Numbered from the stretch's first letter, positions 24,201 to 32,549 are shown. The stretch: 64,000 bases of DNA from Streptomyces sp. MBT53 (GCF_016654115.1 NZ_JAEQAZ010000046.1:47718-111717), one strand, 5' to 3'. The notes: a model not told the origin generated them from the sequence alone. Numbers and translations: made by a program.

Positions 24201-24426
24201 CGCGGTCAACTCCACGATGCAGTCACTGGTCGACACGCCGGGGCCCGGGTCGTGGGACATGGCGTCCTCGCGGGCGCGCTCGGCTGCCTCACAGAAGGTC
24301 GTGCTGGAGCTGCGGTCCTCGGGCCGTTCCGAGGACAACTACCTGGTTGGCCGCGTACGCCGCGGCATCCGCAATGTAAGCGGCGGCGACGTCGACCTAG
24401 CGCTCACAGGACGGAGGTCGAGCTGA
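21265..24426 (+). CDS. Tail tape measure protein
   Basis: This 1053-residue protein sets tail length. It is helical with Ala/Gln-rich stretches, a hydrophobic central region (about residues 480-640: VGIIIAAVVVPALVALGVQS, then LVGLIIKHWGAIKSATMTAW with a second LGLIIKHWSAIKTA copy), and two copies of a GIxSPSKV motif (about residues 705 and 955) common in tape measures of Gram-positive phages. No lysozyme or peptidase motif is evident by eye. Length predicts a tail of about 150 nm using the usual 1.5 angstrom per residue rule. Its stop overlaps the next ATG. Confidence 0.92.
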   Translation: MALTVGELTGIISIDDRTVDPALRRVEQAMRQTGVRLGQDADDAGQAAGRNLGGGFVRGADGQWRNMQAQLVDAVTAAALEAESAAHRGGQRVGDGFGDGLTQGARQAGDDAGAAAGDGLTTSGDDGADDAVSSWSDRLGGLKTAALGIGVAAGAVLMDAFGQAMEQNQITAKLGATLGATPAQAQRYGKIAGQLYAGAVTEDFQTAADTISSVMGSGLIKPDATNSQIQSISTKVSDLATTFDQELGGVTNAVSQLMRTGLAKSADEALDIVAKGFSTSANKGDDFLDTLNEYSTQFKRVGLDGKTAVGLIDQAIKGGARDSDQVADALGQFGELTIGQSKTVQSAFQSIGLSSDAVASKLKKGGKSGQEALQMTLDALRGTKDETTKLNAATALFGDPGTVMGDALFAMDPAGAAASSGMDKAAGSAKKLGDSVRNNAATQVEQFKRGAMQKLVDFLGTTVIPALTKFFGFLQDHQTELKTVGIIIAAVVVPALVALGVQSLIAAGRMATAWVAALGPVGWIGLAIGALVVLVITYWDQIKSATLAAWGWIVGKLIWAKDMAVAAFLNFTLVGLIIKHWGAIKSATMTAWNGIVGFVKGIPGFLYNAFLNWTLLGLIIKHWSAIKTATVNKATEMVNWVRGLPGRISRAMGSLGSLLTQKGRNVVQGLWNGIQGMGGWIRSKLMSWAKSAIPGPIAKALGINSPSKVTKAQGRWIARGLIDGLTGSSKQVKAASAKLSDIIADSLSPGKKRSKALGTLGKGTKQLLALASKEEKLAARLKTASKSLADQIKARDALAADVKKGVLDGADITKQDSGGWPQTAESILAGLKSDTAAAQLFAKNLATLRQKGVRSDLIAQIAQAGVAQGSSAAAALANANSGQVKQINSQQAALVKAAGQAGATAGDAMYGAGIRAAQGLVSGLKSQQSAIERQMLAIAKGMSKSIRAALGIKSPSKVMALVGQYTAQGLIKGVEGQRSAVNSTMQSLVDTPGPGSWDMASSRARSAASQKVVLELRSSGRSEDNYLVGRVRRGIRNVSGGDVDLALTGRRSS

Positions 24427-27400
24427 TGGCCTTCCCCGAGGATCCTCTCGGCGCGCGTACCGAGGTGCAGATCGGCGGGGTGTGGACCGACGTCACTCCG
24501 TACGCGTTGACCCGGGACATCATCACGCACACGCGCGGACGCACGGCTGAGGGGCAGGCGGTCGACCCGGCCTCCTGCTCCCTCACCCTCAAAAGCCCTG
24601 GTGGGCTGTTCTCGCCGGAGAACCCGCGCAGCCCGTACTACAAGCTCATCGGGCGCAACACCCCAATGCGGGTCAGCGTGCAAGCGGGGCCGCAGCGGCT
24701 GCTCCTGCCCGACGACGCCTCCAACGCGCGGGCCACCACGCCGACGACGACCGCGCTGAACATCGCCGGAAACCTGGATGCGCGGATCGAGGTGTCGCTC
24801 CTCAACTGGCAGGTCAACACCGAAGTCGAGTTGTTCGGCAAGTATCTGACGACCGGTAACCAGCGCTCGTGGCAGCTGTCCATCAACGGCGGCGGCAACC
24901 TCAGCCTTCGCGCCTCCACGGACGGCCTCGCGATCGGCCAGTTCTCTACCTCCGTCCCGCTGCCCATCCCCCCGTCCGGGCGGCTCGCGCTGCGCGTCAC
25001 CCGAGACAACGCGACCGGCGTCACCACCTTCTACACGGCGCCTTCGATCAGTGGCACCTGGGCACAGCTCGGCAATACGGTCACCACGGCGACCGGGGCG
25101 ATCTTCGCGTCGAGTGCCCCACTCACAGTGGGGGACATCGACTCGCTCGCCTTCACCGGCCCCGCGGGCAGCGTGTACGCAGCGCAGCTCCGCAACGGCA
25201 TCAACGGAACCGTCGTCGCCAGCGTCGACTTCACGGCCCCGGCAATCGGCGCCACGTCGTTCGTGGACGCCACCGGTCTGACGTGGACGCTGTCCAACGG
25301 GGCCGCCATCAGCAACAAGCGGACACGATTCTTCGGCGAGTACTCGGACTGGCCGGCCCGCTGGAGCGGCGGCGGCCGTCTGATCACTGTGGAGGGTGAG
25401 GGCGCGGGCATCCTGCGGCGTCTCAACCAGGGCAAGAAGCCGCTCGCCTCGACGCTCCGCCGTCGTATCCCCTCCTACACACCAGTCGCGTACTGGCCGA
25501 TGGAAGAGGGCTCGGACGCCACCCAGGCCTACAGCCCCATCACGGGCGTGAAGGTGATGAAGGCGAGCAACTTCGACTGGGCATCCGACGACACGCTGCC
25601 CGGCTCGTCGCCGCTTCCTGTCCTCCAGGTCGGCGCAACCTTCGTCGCCCCGGTCCCGGCCGCGCCCGCGGGCACGTGGCAGGTCGAGCTGGTCTATAAC
25701 CTGGACGCGATGCCGTCGGCGCTGACGACTCTGTTCGAGGTGCGGACGACGGGCACCGCGCGGCGCGTGCGGGCGCGCGTAGCCACCAACCAGGTGGTGA
25801 TCGAGGGACTCGACGGCGACGACACCTCCCTCTTCGCTCCGAGCGGCGCCGCTCCTCAGTTCACGGGCAGCTGGGCCCGCCTCCAGATCAAGGCCGTTCA
25901 GTCCGGGGCATCCACCACCTACGTCTTCCGATGGATCGTCATCGGAGGCACGGGCTTCTCCATCTCGTCGACCATCACGGCCTCGCCGGGCTACGTGACC
26001 GACGTCCGCTCCAGCTTCGGCACCGGGCTGGACGGGATGCGCTGGGGACACCTGGCCGTCTTCAACTCGGAGACCGACACCCCCTTCAACAGCGCCGACC
26101 AGGCTTTCAACGGCGAGACCGCCGGCACTCGGCTCCGGCGTCTGAGCATTGAGGAAGGCCTGCCCATCACGGTCACGGGTGTGGTCGCCGACCAGGCCCG
26201 GATGGGACCGCAGCGCACAGCAACCCTGCTGACGCAGGTGGAACAGTGCGAGGCAACGGACGGCGGGATTCTCGTCGAGGAACGCGAACGGCTGGGGCTG
26301 CGGTACCGGGACAGGACGTCGCAGTACAGCCAAACCCCCGTCCTGACACTGCCGTACGGTCAGCGCGGGCTCTCCGAGATCGAGCCGTCGCCCGACGACC
26401 TGGACGTCCGCAACGACCTGACGGTGACTCGGATCGGCGGAAGCTCGGGCCGGGCGGAGCTGCTCACCGGCGCCCTGTCCGTCCAGGATCCGCCGAACGG
26501 CATCAGCCGGTACGACGACGCCATCGACCTGAACCTGTGGTCCGACGACCAGACCGAGCCCATGGCCAACTGGCTTGTTTTCCTGGGCACATGGAACGAG
26601 GCTCGCTACCCGAAGATCACTCTGCTCCTCCACCGTGCACCCTCGTTGATCCCCTCCGTCCTGGACCTCACCGAGGGCGACCTGATCCGGATCACCGACC
26701 TGCCCGATTTCCTGCCGCCGGGCCCGCTGGATCTCCTTGTCGTCGGCTACACGGAGCGGCTGGGCACACGCACGTGGGAGATCGACCTGGTGTGTGTGCC
26801 TGGGCGCCCGTGGCAGGTAGCGACCGCTGACGACACGGTGTACGGCCTGGTGGACACAGACGGCTCCGCGCTCGCCGCGGCGGCCGGACCGACAGACACG
26901 AGCCTTCTGGTCTCGGTGACCGTCGGCCCTGTCTGGAAGTGGGAGACCGCGTTCGACGCAGAGATCGCTGGCGAGGACGTCACGGTCAGCGCAATCGCCA
27001 GCTCAGTGGTCGATGCCTTCGGCCGTACGGTCAGTGGCGGATGGGGGACGGCAGACAGCGGCCAGGCATGGTCACTGGTCGGCACGGCCTCGAACTTCGC
27101 CGTGGGCAGCGGCTACGGCGCGGTGACGCTGCCGACGACCAGCAGTTCTCGCGTGGCCTTGGCCCCGGCTCCGGCGGCCGATGTCGACGTGTACGTAGAC
27201 ATGGCCACGAGCGCGCTCGCGACCGGGTCCAGCCTCTTCGGGGGTTTGGTCGTTCGGGGAGTTGCCGATACCGACGGCTATCACGCGAGGGTCGACTTCA
27301 CTTCTGCGGCTGGGATCGGTCTGTCCTTGCGTAAGCGCGTGGTCGGCGTCGAGACCCAACTCGGCACGGCCAGCACCACGCTGACGCACGTCGCGGGGAC

Positions 27401-27710
27401 GTTCTACCGCGTGCGCGTCCAGGCGGTGGGTACGGCCTTGCGGGCGCGGATCTGGCTCGCGACGGACCCTGAGCCGAGCCTCTGGGCGATCGACGTCACG
27501 GACTCGTCCTTGAGCGCCGCTGGGTCGGTCGGGACCCGGAGCGTCTCGAACACGGGCAACACGAACGTCAACCCCGCCATCAGATATGACCAGTTCGCCG
27601 TGATCAACCCGCAGCGCTGGACCGTGACCCGCAGCTCGAATGGCGTCGTCAAAGCCCAGGTCGCGGGCGAGGGCGTTGCCTTGGTCAACCCGGCACGTGT
27701 CCCCCTGTAG
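24426..27710 (+). CDS. Distal tail / receptor-binding tail protein with LamG-like domains
   Basis: ATG at 24426 overlaps the tape measure stop; the open frame upstream is only a shadow. The 1094-residue protein has an N-terminal distal-tail-like part (VWTDVTPYALTRDIITHTRG, residues about 20-39). At least two or three concanavalin/LamG-like regions follow (about 118-265, 350-550 with VAYWPMEEGSDATQAYS, and 855-1065), with a middle part typical of siphovirus tail tip proteins (about 620-800). Lectin-like domains in tail tips usually bind cell-wall sugars. Streptomyces phages often fuse these functions in one long protein. Receptor binding is inference. Confidence 0.78.
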   Translation: MAFPEDPLGARTEVQIGGVWTDVTPYALTRDIITHTRGRTAEGQAVDPASCSLTLKSPGGLFSPENPRSPYYKLIGRNTPMRVSVQAGPQRLLLPDDASNARATTPTTTALNIAGNLDARIEVSLLNWQVNTEVELFGKYLTTGNQRSWQLSINGGGNLSLRASTDGLAIGQFSTSVPLPIPPSGRLALRVTRDNATGVTTFYTAPSISGTWAQLGNTVTTATGAIFASSAPLTVGDIDSLAFTGPAGSVYAAQLRNGINGTVVASVDFTAPAIGATSFVDATGLTWTLSNGAAISNKRTRFFGEYSDWPARWSGGGRLITVEGEGAGILRRLNQGKKPLASTLRRRIPSYTPVAYWPMEEGSDATQAYSPITGVKVMKASNFDWASDDTLPGSSPLPVLQVGATFVAPVPAAPAGTWQVELVYNLDAMPSALTTLFEVRTTGTARRVRARVATNQVVIEGLDGDDTSLFAPSGAAPQFTGSWARLQIKAVQSGASTTYVFRWIVIGGTGFSISSTITASPGYVTDVRSSFGTGLDGMRWGHLAVFNSETDTPFNSADQAFNGETAGTRLRRLSIEEGLPITVTGVVADQARMGPQRTATLLTQVEQCEATDGGILVEERERLGLRYRDRTSQYSQTPVLTLPYGQRGLSEIEPSPDDLDVRNDLTVTRIGGSSGRAELLTGALSVQDPPNGISRYDDAIDLNLWSDDQTEPMANWLVFLGTWNEARYPKITLLLHRAPSLIPSVLDLTEGDLIRITDLPDFLPPGPLDLLVVGYTERLGTRTWEIDLVCVPGRPWQVATADDTVYGLVDTDGSALAAAAGPTDTSLLVSVTVGPVWKWETAFDAEIAGEDVTVSAIASSVVDAFGRTVSGGWGTADSGQAWSLVGTASNFAVGSGYGAVTLPTTSSSRVALAPAPAADVDVYVDMATSALATGSSLFGGLVVRGVADTDGYHARVDFTSAAGIGLSLRKRVVGVETQLGTASTTLTHVAGTFYRVRVQAVGTALRARIWLATDPEPSLWAIDVTDSSLSAAGSVGTRSVSNTGNTNVNPAIRYDQFAVINPQRWTVTRSSNGVVKAQVAGEGVALVNPARVPL

Positions 27711-27724
27711 AGAGTGGAGCCGTT

Positions 27725-28234
27725 GTGACTTACGAGCCGTGGCAGCCCGGTATGAAGATCACCGCGAACCGGCTGGTGTCGATCTCGCCGGTGTGGCAGG
27801 ACTGGACACCGGTGTGGACGACGTCGACCGGCGCGAATACACCGAGCTTCGGCAACGCGACGGTCATCGCCCGATACGCGCAGTCCGCGCTCACTGTGTT
27901 CTGGCGGCTGGACATCAGCTTCGGGGCGACGACCTCGTTCGGCGGCGGCGGAGCATCCGACAACTGGCGCTTCTCGCTTCCCGTCTCAGGGGGGGTGATC
28001 ACGCAGATCTGCGGCCACGGCGAGGCCTCCGACGCCAGCGTCGCCAGCACGATGGGGCGCCTCGCTATCCGTGCCCGCGTCACGACGTCGACCACGTTCG
28101 AGTTCGAGGTGTCGTCCGGCCGGCCGGACGCGGTGGCTGTCTCCTCCAGCGGCGTCATCGACGCGGTGAGCCCGTGGACATGGGCGACCAGCGACGCACT
28201 GCGCGCCGCGGGTACCTACGAGGTAGCAGCCTGA
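27725..28234 (+). CDS. Small tail-associated protein, 169 aa
   Basis: GTG at 27725. The 169-residue product starts MTYEPWQPGMKITANRLVSI, a phrase seen at the N-terminus of many actinophage tail-end proteins (usually followed by a fibre domain). The rest is a beta-rich domain (WTPVWTTSTGANTPSFGNAT...). It probably attaches to the tail tip, with its C-terminal half folding like a small receptor-binding head. Function is inferred from position and the start motif. Confidence 0.65.
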   Translation: MTYEPWQPGMKITANRLVSISPVWQDWTPVWTTSTGANTPSFGNATVIARYAQSALTVFWRLDISFGATTSFGGGGASDNWRFSLPVSGGVITQICGHGEASDASVASTMGRLAIRARVTTSTTFEFEVSSGRPDAVAVSSSGVIDAVSPWTWATSDALRAAGTYEVAA

Positions 28235-28249
28235 GTAGAGGAGGACGAA

Positions 28250-28456
28250 ATGGACTATCCATTCATCCAGGTCAGAGCGTATGACGTGACGAATGTCGAA
28301 GCGACGGCTTTGGTGGACGTGCGCTTCGGGAGCGAGTTCTCACTGTCTGGAGTGACGCAGCAGGACGTCGTGGACGCGGTGAGGGCCGTGTTCTCGGCGC
28401 TGCCGAACGTGACGGTCAGCGCGACGCAGTACGAGGTGACGTCCTCGACCGTCTGA
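28250..28456 (+). CDS. Small hypothetical protein, 68 aa
   Basis: ATG at 28250 follows GAGGAGGA. The 68-residue protein (MDYPFIQVRAYDVTNVEATA...) has two strand segments and one helix (QQDVVDAVRAVFSALPNVTV). It is the last gene before a terminator-like hairpin at 28473-28498. Similar short proteins accompany tail-tip genes in Streptomyces prophages. Function unknown. Confidence 0.65.
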   Translation: MDYPFIQVRAYDVTNVEATALVDVRFGSEFSLSGVTQQDVVDAVRAVFSALPNVTVSATQYEVTSSTV

Positions 28457-28472
28457 CCGCCGCCCAATCCCC

Positions 28473-28503
28473 AGCCCCGCACCGCTTGGTGTGGGGCTTC
28501 TTC
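28473..28503 (+). terminator. Terminator at the end of the tail genes
   Basis: AGCCCCGCACC (28473-28483) pairs with GGTGTGGGGCT (28488-28498) around GCTT, with one G-T wobble, and TCTTC follows. It separates tail genes from the 28524 gene and the lysis cassette. Confidence 0.7.
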
Positions 28504-28523
28504 ATGCCCGCTTGGAGGCACGC

Positions 28524-28748
28524 ATGGCCGCAGAGATCCATCCCGACGTCGCCCGGCTGCTCGACAGCTTCCGGTACGACCACCTCCCCGAGCACCTCCA
28601 GGAGGTCAGCAAGCCGTTCCACGACCTGGCGCACCAACTCGCCGAAACGCTCACCGGGCCCGAGGTGACCAGGGCCCTTGAGCGCCTGTGGGACGCGAAG
28701 CACTGGGCCGTCCTCGCCGCCTCCAACTCGGAACGGGAGGTCAACTGA
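28524..28748 (+). CDS. Acb2/Tad1-hairpin-like protein (candidate anti-CBASS)
   Basis: ATG at 28524 follows TTGGAGG; an in-frame ATG at 28491 lies in the terminator and is rejected. The 74-residue helical protein has the pattern F-x-Y-x-x-x-P (residues 16-22), then helix FHDLAHQLAETL (32-43) and EVTRALERLWDAKHWAVLAA (47-66). This matches my recollection of the Acb2/Tad1 hairpin domain family, small phage proteins of which characterised members sequester cyclic nucleotide signals of CBASS or Thoeris defence. The family match is moderate; binding is untested here. Its stop overlaps the endolysin start (ATGA), so it would be expressed late. Confidence 0.55.
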   Translation: MAAEIHPDVARLLDSFRYDHLPEHLQEVSKPFHDLAHQLAETLTGPEVTRALERLWDAKHWAVLAASNSEREVN

Positions 28749-29842
28749 TGAAGCTGGTCAACCGCGCTCAGTGGGGCGCGAAGCCGTCGCGGTACGACCT
28801 GGTCTACATCGCCAGCACCAACGGCGTGAAGATCCACTACGAGGGCGCGTACGTCGCCAAGTCCCTGGCCGACCCAGACGCTCACAGCGCCTGCGCTGGC
28901 CACATGCGGGACATCCAGGCTTCCCACCTCGCCAACGCGAAGGAGGACTACAGCGACATCGCGTACAACGCCGTCGTCTGCCCTCATGGCTACGTCTTCG
29001 AGGGCCGCGGTCTGCATCGGAAGACCGCCGCGAACGGCAACCAGCCGCTGAACGTCAAGGACTACGCGGTGTGCGCCATGGTCGGGTCCTCCGGCCTGGT
29101 CAAGCCGACCGACGCTCAGCTCGGCGGCCTGGTCGACGCGATCGAGTGGCTCCGCAGCGGCGGCGCAGCTGGTGACGAGGTTCTCGGCCACCGCGACGGC
29201 TACGCCACCCAGTGCCCGGGCGATCCGCTGTACGCGTGGGTGCAGGCCGGCGCGCACCGGCCGGACGGAACCAGCCCGCAGGGCGGTACAACCGGGGGCA
29301 CGACGATCGCCCGGTACCAGGTCGTGATCAATGGGCTGACGTACGGCTACGGCGCGACCGGCGCGCACGTCACGGCTGTCGGCAAGGCCCTGGTGGCGAA
29401 GGGTTTCGGGCGGCACTACAGCGTCGGCCCGGGGCCGGAGTGGAGCGATGCCGACACGGAGAACTTCTCCGACTTCCAGGTGTCACTCGGCTTCACCGGT
29501 ACGGGGCCGCACGAGGACGCGGACGGTGTCCCGGGCTCAGTCAGCCTCCAGCGTCTGCTCGGCACGCTGCCCGGCAAGGCCACGACGTCGGCAGCACCGC
29601 TGTACCCCGGCCGCTCCGCTTTCGTCCTCGGCAAGTCCAACCCTGCTGTCACAACGCTCGACGGCGGCCTGGTCCGGCGCGGCTTCACCAAGCATCACGC
29701 CAGCACCAAGTACACACCGGGCCCGCTGTTCAGCGAGAACACCCGCCTGAACGTGCGGGATTTCCAGCGCTCCGTTCCCGCGCTCGCGGGCGCCGCGGAT
29801 GGCTACCCGGGGCCGCTCACCTGGCGGCTCCTCCTCTCCTGA
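28748..29842 (+). CDS. Endolysin: N-acetylmuramoyl-L-alanine amidase
   Basis: ATG at 28748 overlaps the previous stop. The 364-residue protein has an N-terminal PGRP/amidase_2 domain (about residues 1-170) with the three zinc ligands visible: His30 (KIHYEG), His148 (LGHRDG) and Cys156 (TQCPG). It would cut the bond between muramic acid and L-Ala in peptidoglycan at lysis. A Gly/Thr-rich linker (about 172-190) leads to two peptidoglycan-binding-like modules (about 195-285 and 290-364), each with the FGRHYSVGPGP/FTKHHASTKYTPGP-type pattern. There is no signal peptide, so release needs the holin encoded next. Confidence 0.92.
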   Translation: MKLVNRAQWGAKPSRYDLVYIASTNGVKIHYEGAYVAKSLADPDAHSACAGHMRDIQASHLANAKEDYSDIAYNAVVCPHGYVFEGRGLHRKTAANGNQPLNVKDYAVCAMVGSSGLVKPTDAQLGGLVDAIEWLRSGGAAGDEVLGHRDGYATQCPGDPLYAWVQAGAHRPDGTSPQGGTTGGTTIARYQVVINGLTYGYGATGAHVTAVGKALVAKGFGRHYSVGPGPEWSDADTENFSDFQVSLGFTGTGPHEDADGVPGSVSLQRLLGTLPGKATTSAAPLYPGRSAFVLGKSNPAVTTLDGGLVRRGFTKHHASTKYTPGPLFSENTRLNVRDFQRSVPALAGAADGYPGPLTWRLLLS

Positions 29843-29857
29843 AAGCGAGTTACCAGC

Positions 29858-30082
29858 ATGCAGAACTCGACCAAGCGCACCGTTCGTACGGTGCTCCAGA
29901 CCAGCGTGGGCGTAGCGGTGATGCTGCCTCAGATCGTCTCGGCTTCCGGCGTACCGGAGTCCCTGCCGTGGGTGGCGGGTTCGCTGGCCGTGGCTGGCGG
30001 TCTGGCCCGCGTGATGGCCCTGCCCGGGGTCCAGGCTCTGCTCCCTGCCTGGCTGCGTACGGATGTGGAGGTCCGCGAGTGA
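29858..30082 (+). CDS. Putative holin, 74 aa
   Basis: The 74-residue protein starts MQNSTKRTVRTVLQTSVGVA and has two hydrophobic segments (about residues 14-30 and 38-57) separated by a short turn, ending in a charged tail. Size, topology and place right after the amidase fit r1t-type holins that permeabilise the membrane at lysis. Its stop overlaps the next GTG by four bases. Assigned by topology. Confidence 0.72.
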   Translation: MQNSTKRTVRTVLQTSVGVAVMLPQIVSASGVPESLPWVAGSLAVAGGLARVMALPGVQALLPAWLRTDVEVRE

Positions 30083-30336
30083 CGCCTCCGGAGTCCACCG
30101 CGGTCGCCCTGGAACTGGCCGAGCTACGTAGGACGATGGAGGTCGGGTTCACCGAGCAGCGTGGTCAGCTCGCGCTCCTGGTGCAGCGCGGCGATCAGAC
30201 AGACAAGACGCTCGACGACCACGAGAAGCGTCTCGACGCTATCGAGCGGAGCCGGTGGCCGCTACCAACAGTGGCCGCTCTCACTGCCGTTGGAGCGCTC
30301 GCGGTCACGGTGTGGCAGTCCCTCGGCCACGGATAA
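30079..30336 (+). CDS. Coiled-coil membrane protein, second lysis component
   Basis: GTG at 30079 overlaps the holin stop. The 85-residue protein has a coiled coil (about residues 8-58; LELAELRRTMEVGFTEQRGQ, then DDHEKRLDAIERS) and a C-terminal membrane helix (about 63-82). This resembles hemolysin XhlA-like or antiholin-like partners encoded beside holins. It may modulate lysis timing. Role is inference. Confidence 0.65.
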   Translation: MTPPESTAVALELAELRRTMEVGFTEQRGQLALLVQRGDQTDKTLDDHEKRLDAIERSRWPLPTVAALTAVGALAVTVWQSLGHG

Positions 30337-30432
30337 GCCGAACCGCCGCAAACTACCTCTCTGCCCCCCTTCCGGTCCGCTACGGTGGCGAATGCCAGCC
30401 TCCCGGGCGAGCCCATCTTGGCCAGACGATTC

Positions 30433-30465
30433 GCCCCCTCTCGCCTGCGGGCGAGAGGGGGCCTT
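30433..30465 (+). terminator. Strong terminator closing the late operon
   Basis: GCCCCCTCTCGCC (30433-30445) pairs perfectly with GGCGAGAGGGGGC (30450-30462) and is followed by CTTTCG. It ends the phage late transcript and may mark the boundary of recognisable phage genes. Confidence 0.9.
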
Positions 30466-30491
30466 TCGTCGTGTCCGGCTACGCTGCCGCC

Positions 30492-31154
30492 ATGATTCGT
30501 GCAGTGGTGTTCGATGTGGGTGAGTGCCTGGTGAACGAGACCCGGGAGTACGGCACTTGGGCCGACTGGCTCGGTGTGCCGCGCCACACCTTCCACGCGA
30601 TGTTCGGCGCCGTCATCGCCCAAGGGCGCGACTACCGCGAGGTGTTCCAGGAGTTCCGGCCCGGCTTCGACCTCTACGCGGAGCGCGAAGCCCGGGCTGC
30701 AGCCGGGCAGCCCGAGCACTTCGGCGAGGACGACCTTTACTCCGACGTCCGGCCGGCGCTGACGCAGCTCCGCGCGGACGGGCTGTGGCTAGGCATCGCC
30801 GGGAACCAGACGATCCGCGCCGGGAAGATCCTCCGGGGGCTGTTCACCAACGACGTGGACCTGATCGGCACCAGCGACGACTGGGGCGCCTCGAAACCCG
30901 ACCCCCTGTTCTTCGACCGTGTCGCCGAGGCCGTCCCGCACAAGGTCGACGAGATCCTCTACGTCGGCGACCGTGTCGACAATGACCTCGAGCCCGGAGC
31001 AGCCGCCGGCATGCACACCGCGCTGGTCCGGCGCGGTCCCTGGGCGACGATCCAGTGGCACACCGAGGAAGCGGAGAGGCTCCCCACCTTCCGGGTGGAG
31101 AGCCTTCTCGACCTGTCTCCGCGCATCACGGAGTTCAACGGGCAAGAGCACTAA
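30492..31154 (+). CDS. HAD-family hydrolase
   Basis: ATG at 30492 opens a 220-residue haloacid dehalogenase-like protein: motif I FDVG (nucleophile Asp8, with Gly in place of the second Asp), motif II around GIAGNQ (101-106), motif III Lys135 (SKPDP), motif IV GDRVDND (159-165). A cap region (about 15-85) contains several aromatic residues. A Gly at the second position of motif I is common in many phosphatases of this superfamily, so activity is plausible; the substrate cannot be told. Its 3' end overlaps the convergent regulator gene by 20 bases. It could be cargo of the element or resident chromosome. Confidence 0.8.
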   Translation: MIRAVVFDVGECLVNETREYGTWADWLGVPRHTFHAMFGAVIAQGRDYREVFQEFRPGFDLYAEREARAAAGQPEHFGEDDLYSDVRPALTQLRADGLWLGIAGNQTIRAGKILRGLFTNDVDLIGTSDDWGASKPDPLFFDRVAEAVPHKVDEILYVGDRVDNDLEPGAAAGMHTALVRRGPWATIQWHTEEAERLPTFRVESLLDLSPRITEFNGQEH

Positions 31155-32361
31155 CCGTTGTCGACCACCCGTACAACCGATCGTCCAAGTCCCGCACGCA
31201 CCGCTCGTTCTGGTGCGGGGCCAGCGCCCGGCGGACCTCACGGACCCGGTCCATCCCCATCGCGTACCAAGTCCGCTCCAGCTGGTCCAGCGCTCGGACC
31301 GCGTACCCGCACGCGGCTTCCGGCGCCCCGGCCGCAGCTTCCACGGCGGCGAGATCGCCGAGGATGACGGTCGTCTGCTTCTCCTCAGAGGGAGCGAGCG
31401 CGTCGAGGACGCCGAGGAGGGTGGTGCGCGCCTGCGGGATGTGACCGGCGCGTAGTTGGGTGTTGCCCTTGAAGGCAGCCAACCGGACAGGGGAGAACCA
31501 GTCGAGCCACTCCGGCGACGCGTGCTCCCCACCACGCGCGAGGACGTCCTCGGCGTGCCCGATCAGGTGCAGCGCCGTACGGGCGTTGCCGCAGCGGGTC
31601 TCGCACTCTGCCTCGACCGCGTCCAGCCAGGCGAGCAGTTCTGCTGATGCGGGACCTCGGCGGGCGTAGGTACGTGCCGCGATCATCCGCTCGACCGCCC
31701 GTTCCCGCTCGCCTTCCCACGCGGGGATGAACGCGGTGTGCGCGAGGACGGCGGCGCCCATCAGCGCATCGTCAGCCTCGCCTGCGGCCTGGAGCGCGAG
31801 CAGCAAGGTGCTTCCGGCGCGGTCGGCGTCGCGCATGTCGAAGAACTCGATGCGAGCTGCGAGCAAGTAGCTCTCCGCGAGAGCTGCAGCGACCGCCCGT
31901 CGAGTCTGTCCGGCGGTCTCCGTAAGCAGGGCGCAGCCGAGGGAGCCGTGGGCCTGCGCGGCAGGGTGCAGTGTGGCAGGGGCAACCGACCAGTACAGCC
32001 GTCGGTGGGATCGAGTGACGGCCTGGAAGTCGGCGGCCACGGTGGCGGGCTGCATAGTGACGGCCTGCGTCGGCACGGCGGCCAGCCCAACGACGGCGGC
32101 CGTGGCCGCGAGAACGGTCCGGCGGCCTCGATCGGGTTGGACTGCGTTCGGCGGGGTGAAACCGAGGGCTACGAGGCTCTGGCCGAGTTCACGCGTGAGA
32201 GCCTGTGCCTGGTCTGGCTGCGGCCACGGTGGATTCTCGGACGCCCAGCGTCGTACCTGACGGACGCCAACGCCGAGGGCGTCGGCGAGCGCCTGTTGCG
32301 ATCGAAATCCGGCCGTCAGCATGGCGGCCTTGAGCCGGGTGTTACCTGGGCGCCGTGGCAC
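31135..32361 (-). CDS. XRE-type regulator with tetratricopeptide-like domain
   Basis: GTG at 32359-32361. The 408-residue protein begins with a helix-turn-helix (about residues 8-50; LKAAMLTAGFRSQQALADAL then GVGVRQVRRWASENPPW). A hydrophobic segment follows (about 80-102; RRTVLAATAAVVGLAAVPTQ), then a long helical domain (about 110-400) with repeating Ala-rich helix pairs that look like tetratricopeptide repeats. This layout is very common in Streptomyces regulators near small accessory gene groups. Divergent from the 32550-34753 operon, which it may regulate; that is inference. Confidence 0.8.
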   Translation of the reverse strand: MPRRPGNTRLKAAMLTAGFRSQQALADALGVGVRQVRRWASENPPWPQPDQAQALTRELGQSLVALGFTPPNAVQPDRGRRTVLAATAAVVGLAAVPTQAVTMQPATVAADFQAVTRSHRRLYWSVAPATLHPAAQAHGSLGCALLTETAGQTRRAVAAALAESYLLAARIEFFDMRDADRAGSTLLLALQAAGEADDALMGAAVLAHTAFIPAWEGERERAVERMIAARTYARRGPASAELLAWLDAVEAECETRCGNARTALHLIGHAEDVLARGGEHASPEWLDWFSPVRLAAFKGNTQLRAGHIPQARTTLLGVLDALAPSEEKQTTVILGDLAAVEAAAGAPEAACGYAVRALDQLERTWYAMGMDRVREVRRALAPHQNERCVRDLDDRLYGWSTTVSALAR

Positions 32362-32549
32362 TGCTGTACCTCCATGTCGAGCACTGCGGACAGTGTCACG
32401 CGAGGTCCGCTATCTGGCTACCCATCACTCCTCAGGGTTAATGAAAGCCCTATTTGAGGCGCCGAGAAGGCCTATTGAAGTCCTCGATTCCCGCGCCCTA
32501 GAGGGCCACTCTGAAGCGCACCTGATCGCCTGTGCTTCGAGGAGCCATG

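Noticed and set aside
23274..24425. A 1478-residue version of the tail protein starting at 23274
   Set aside because: The first 384 codons overlap the tape measure in another frame and have shadow composition; ATG at 24426 overlaps the tape measure stop as expected.
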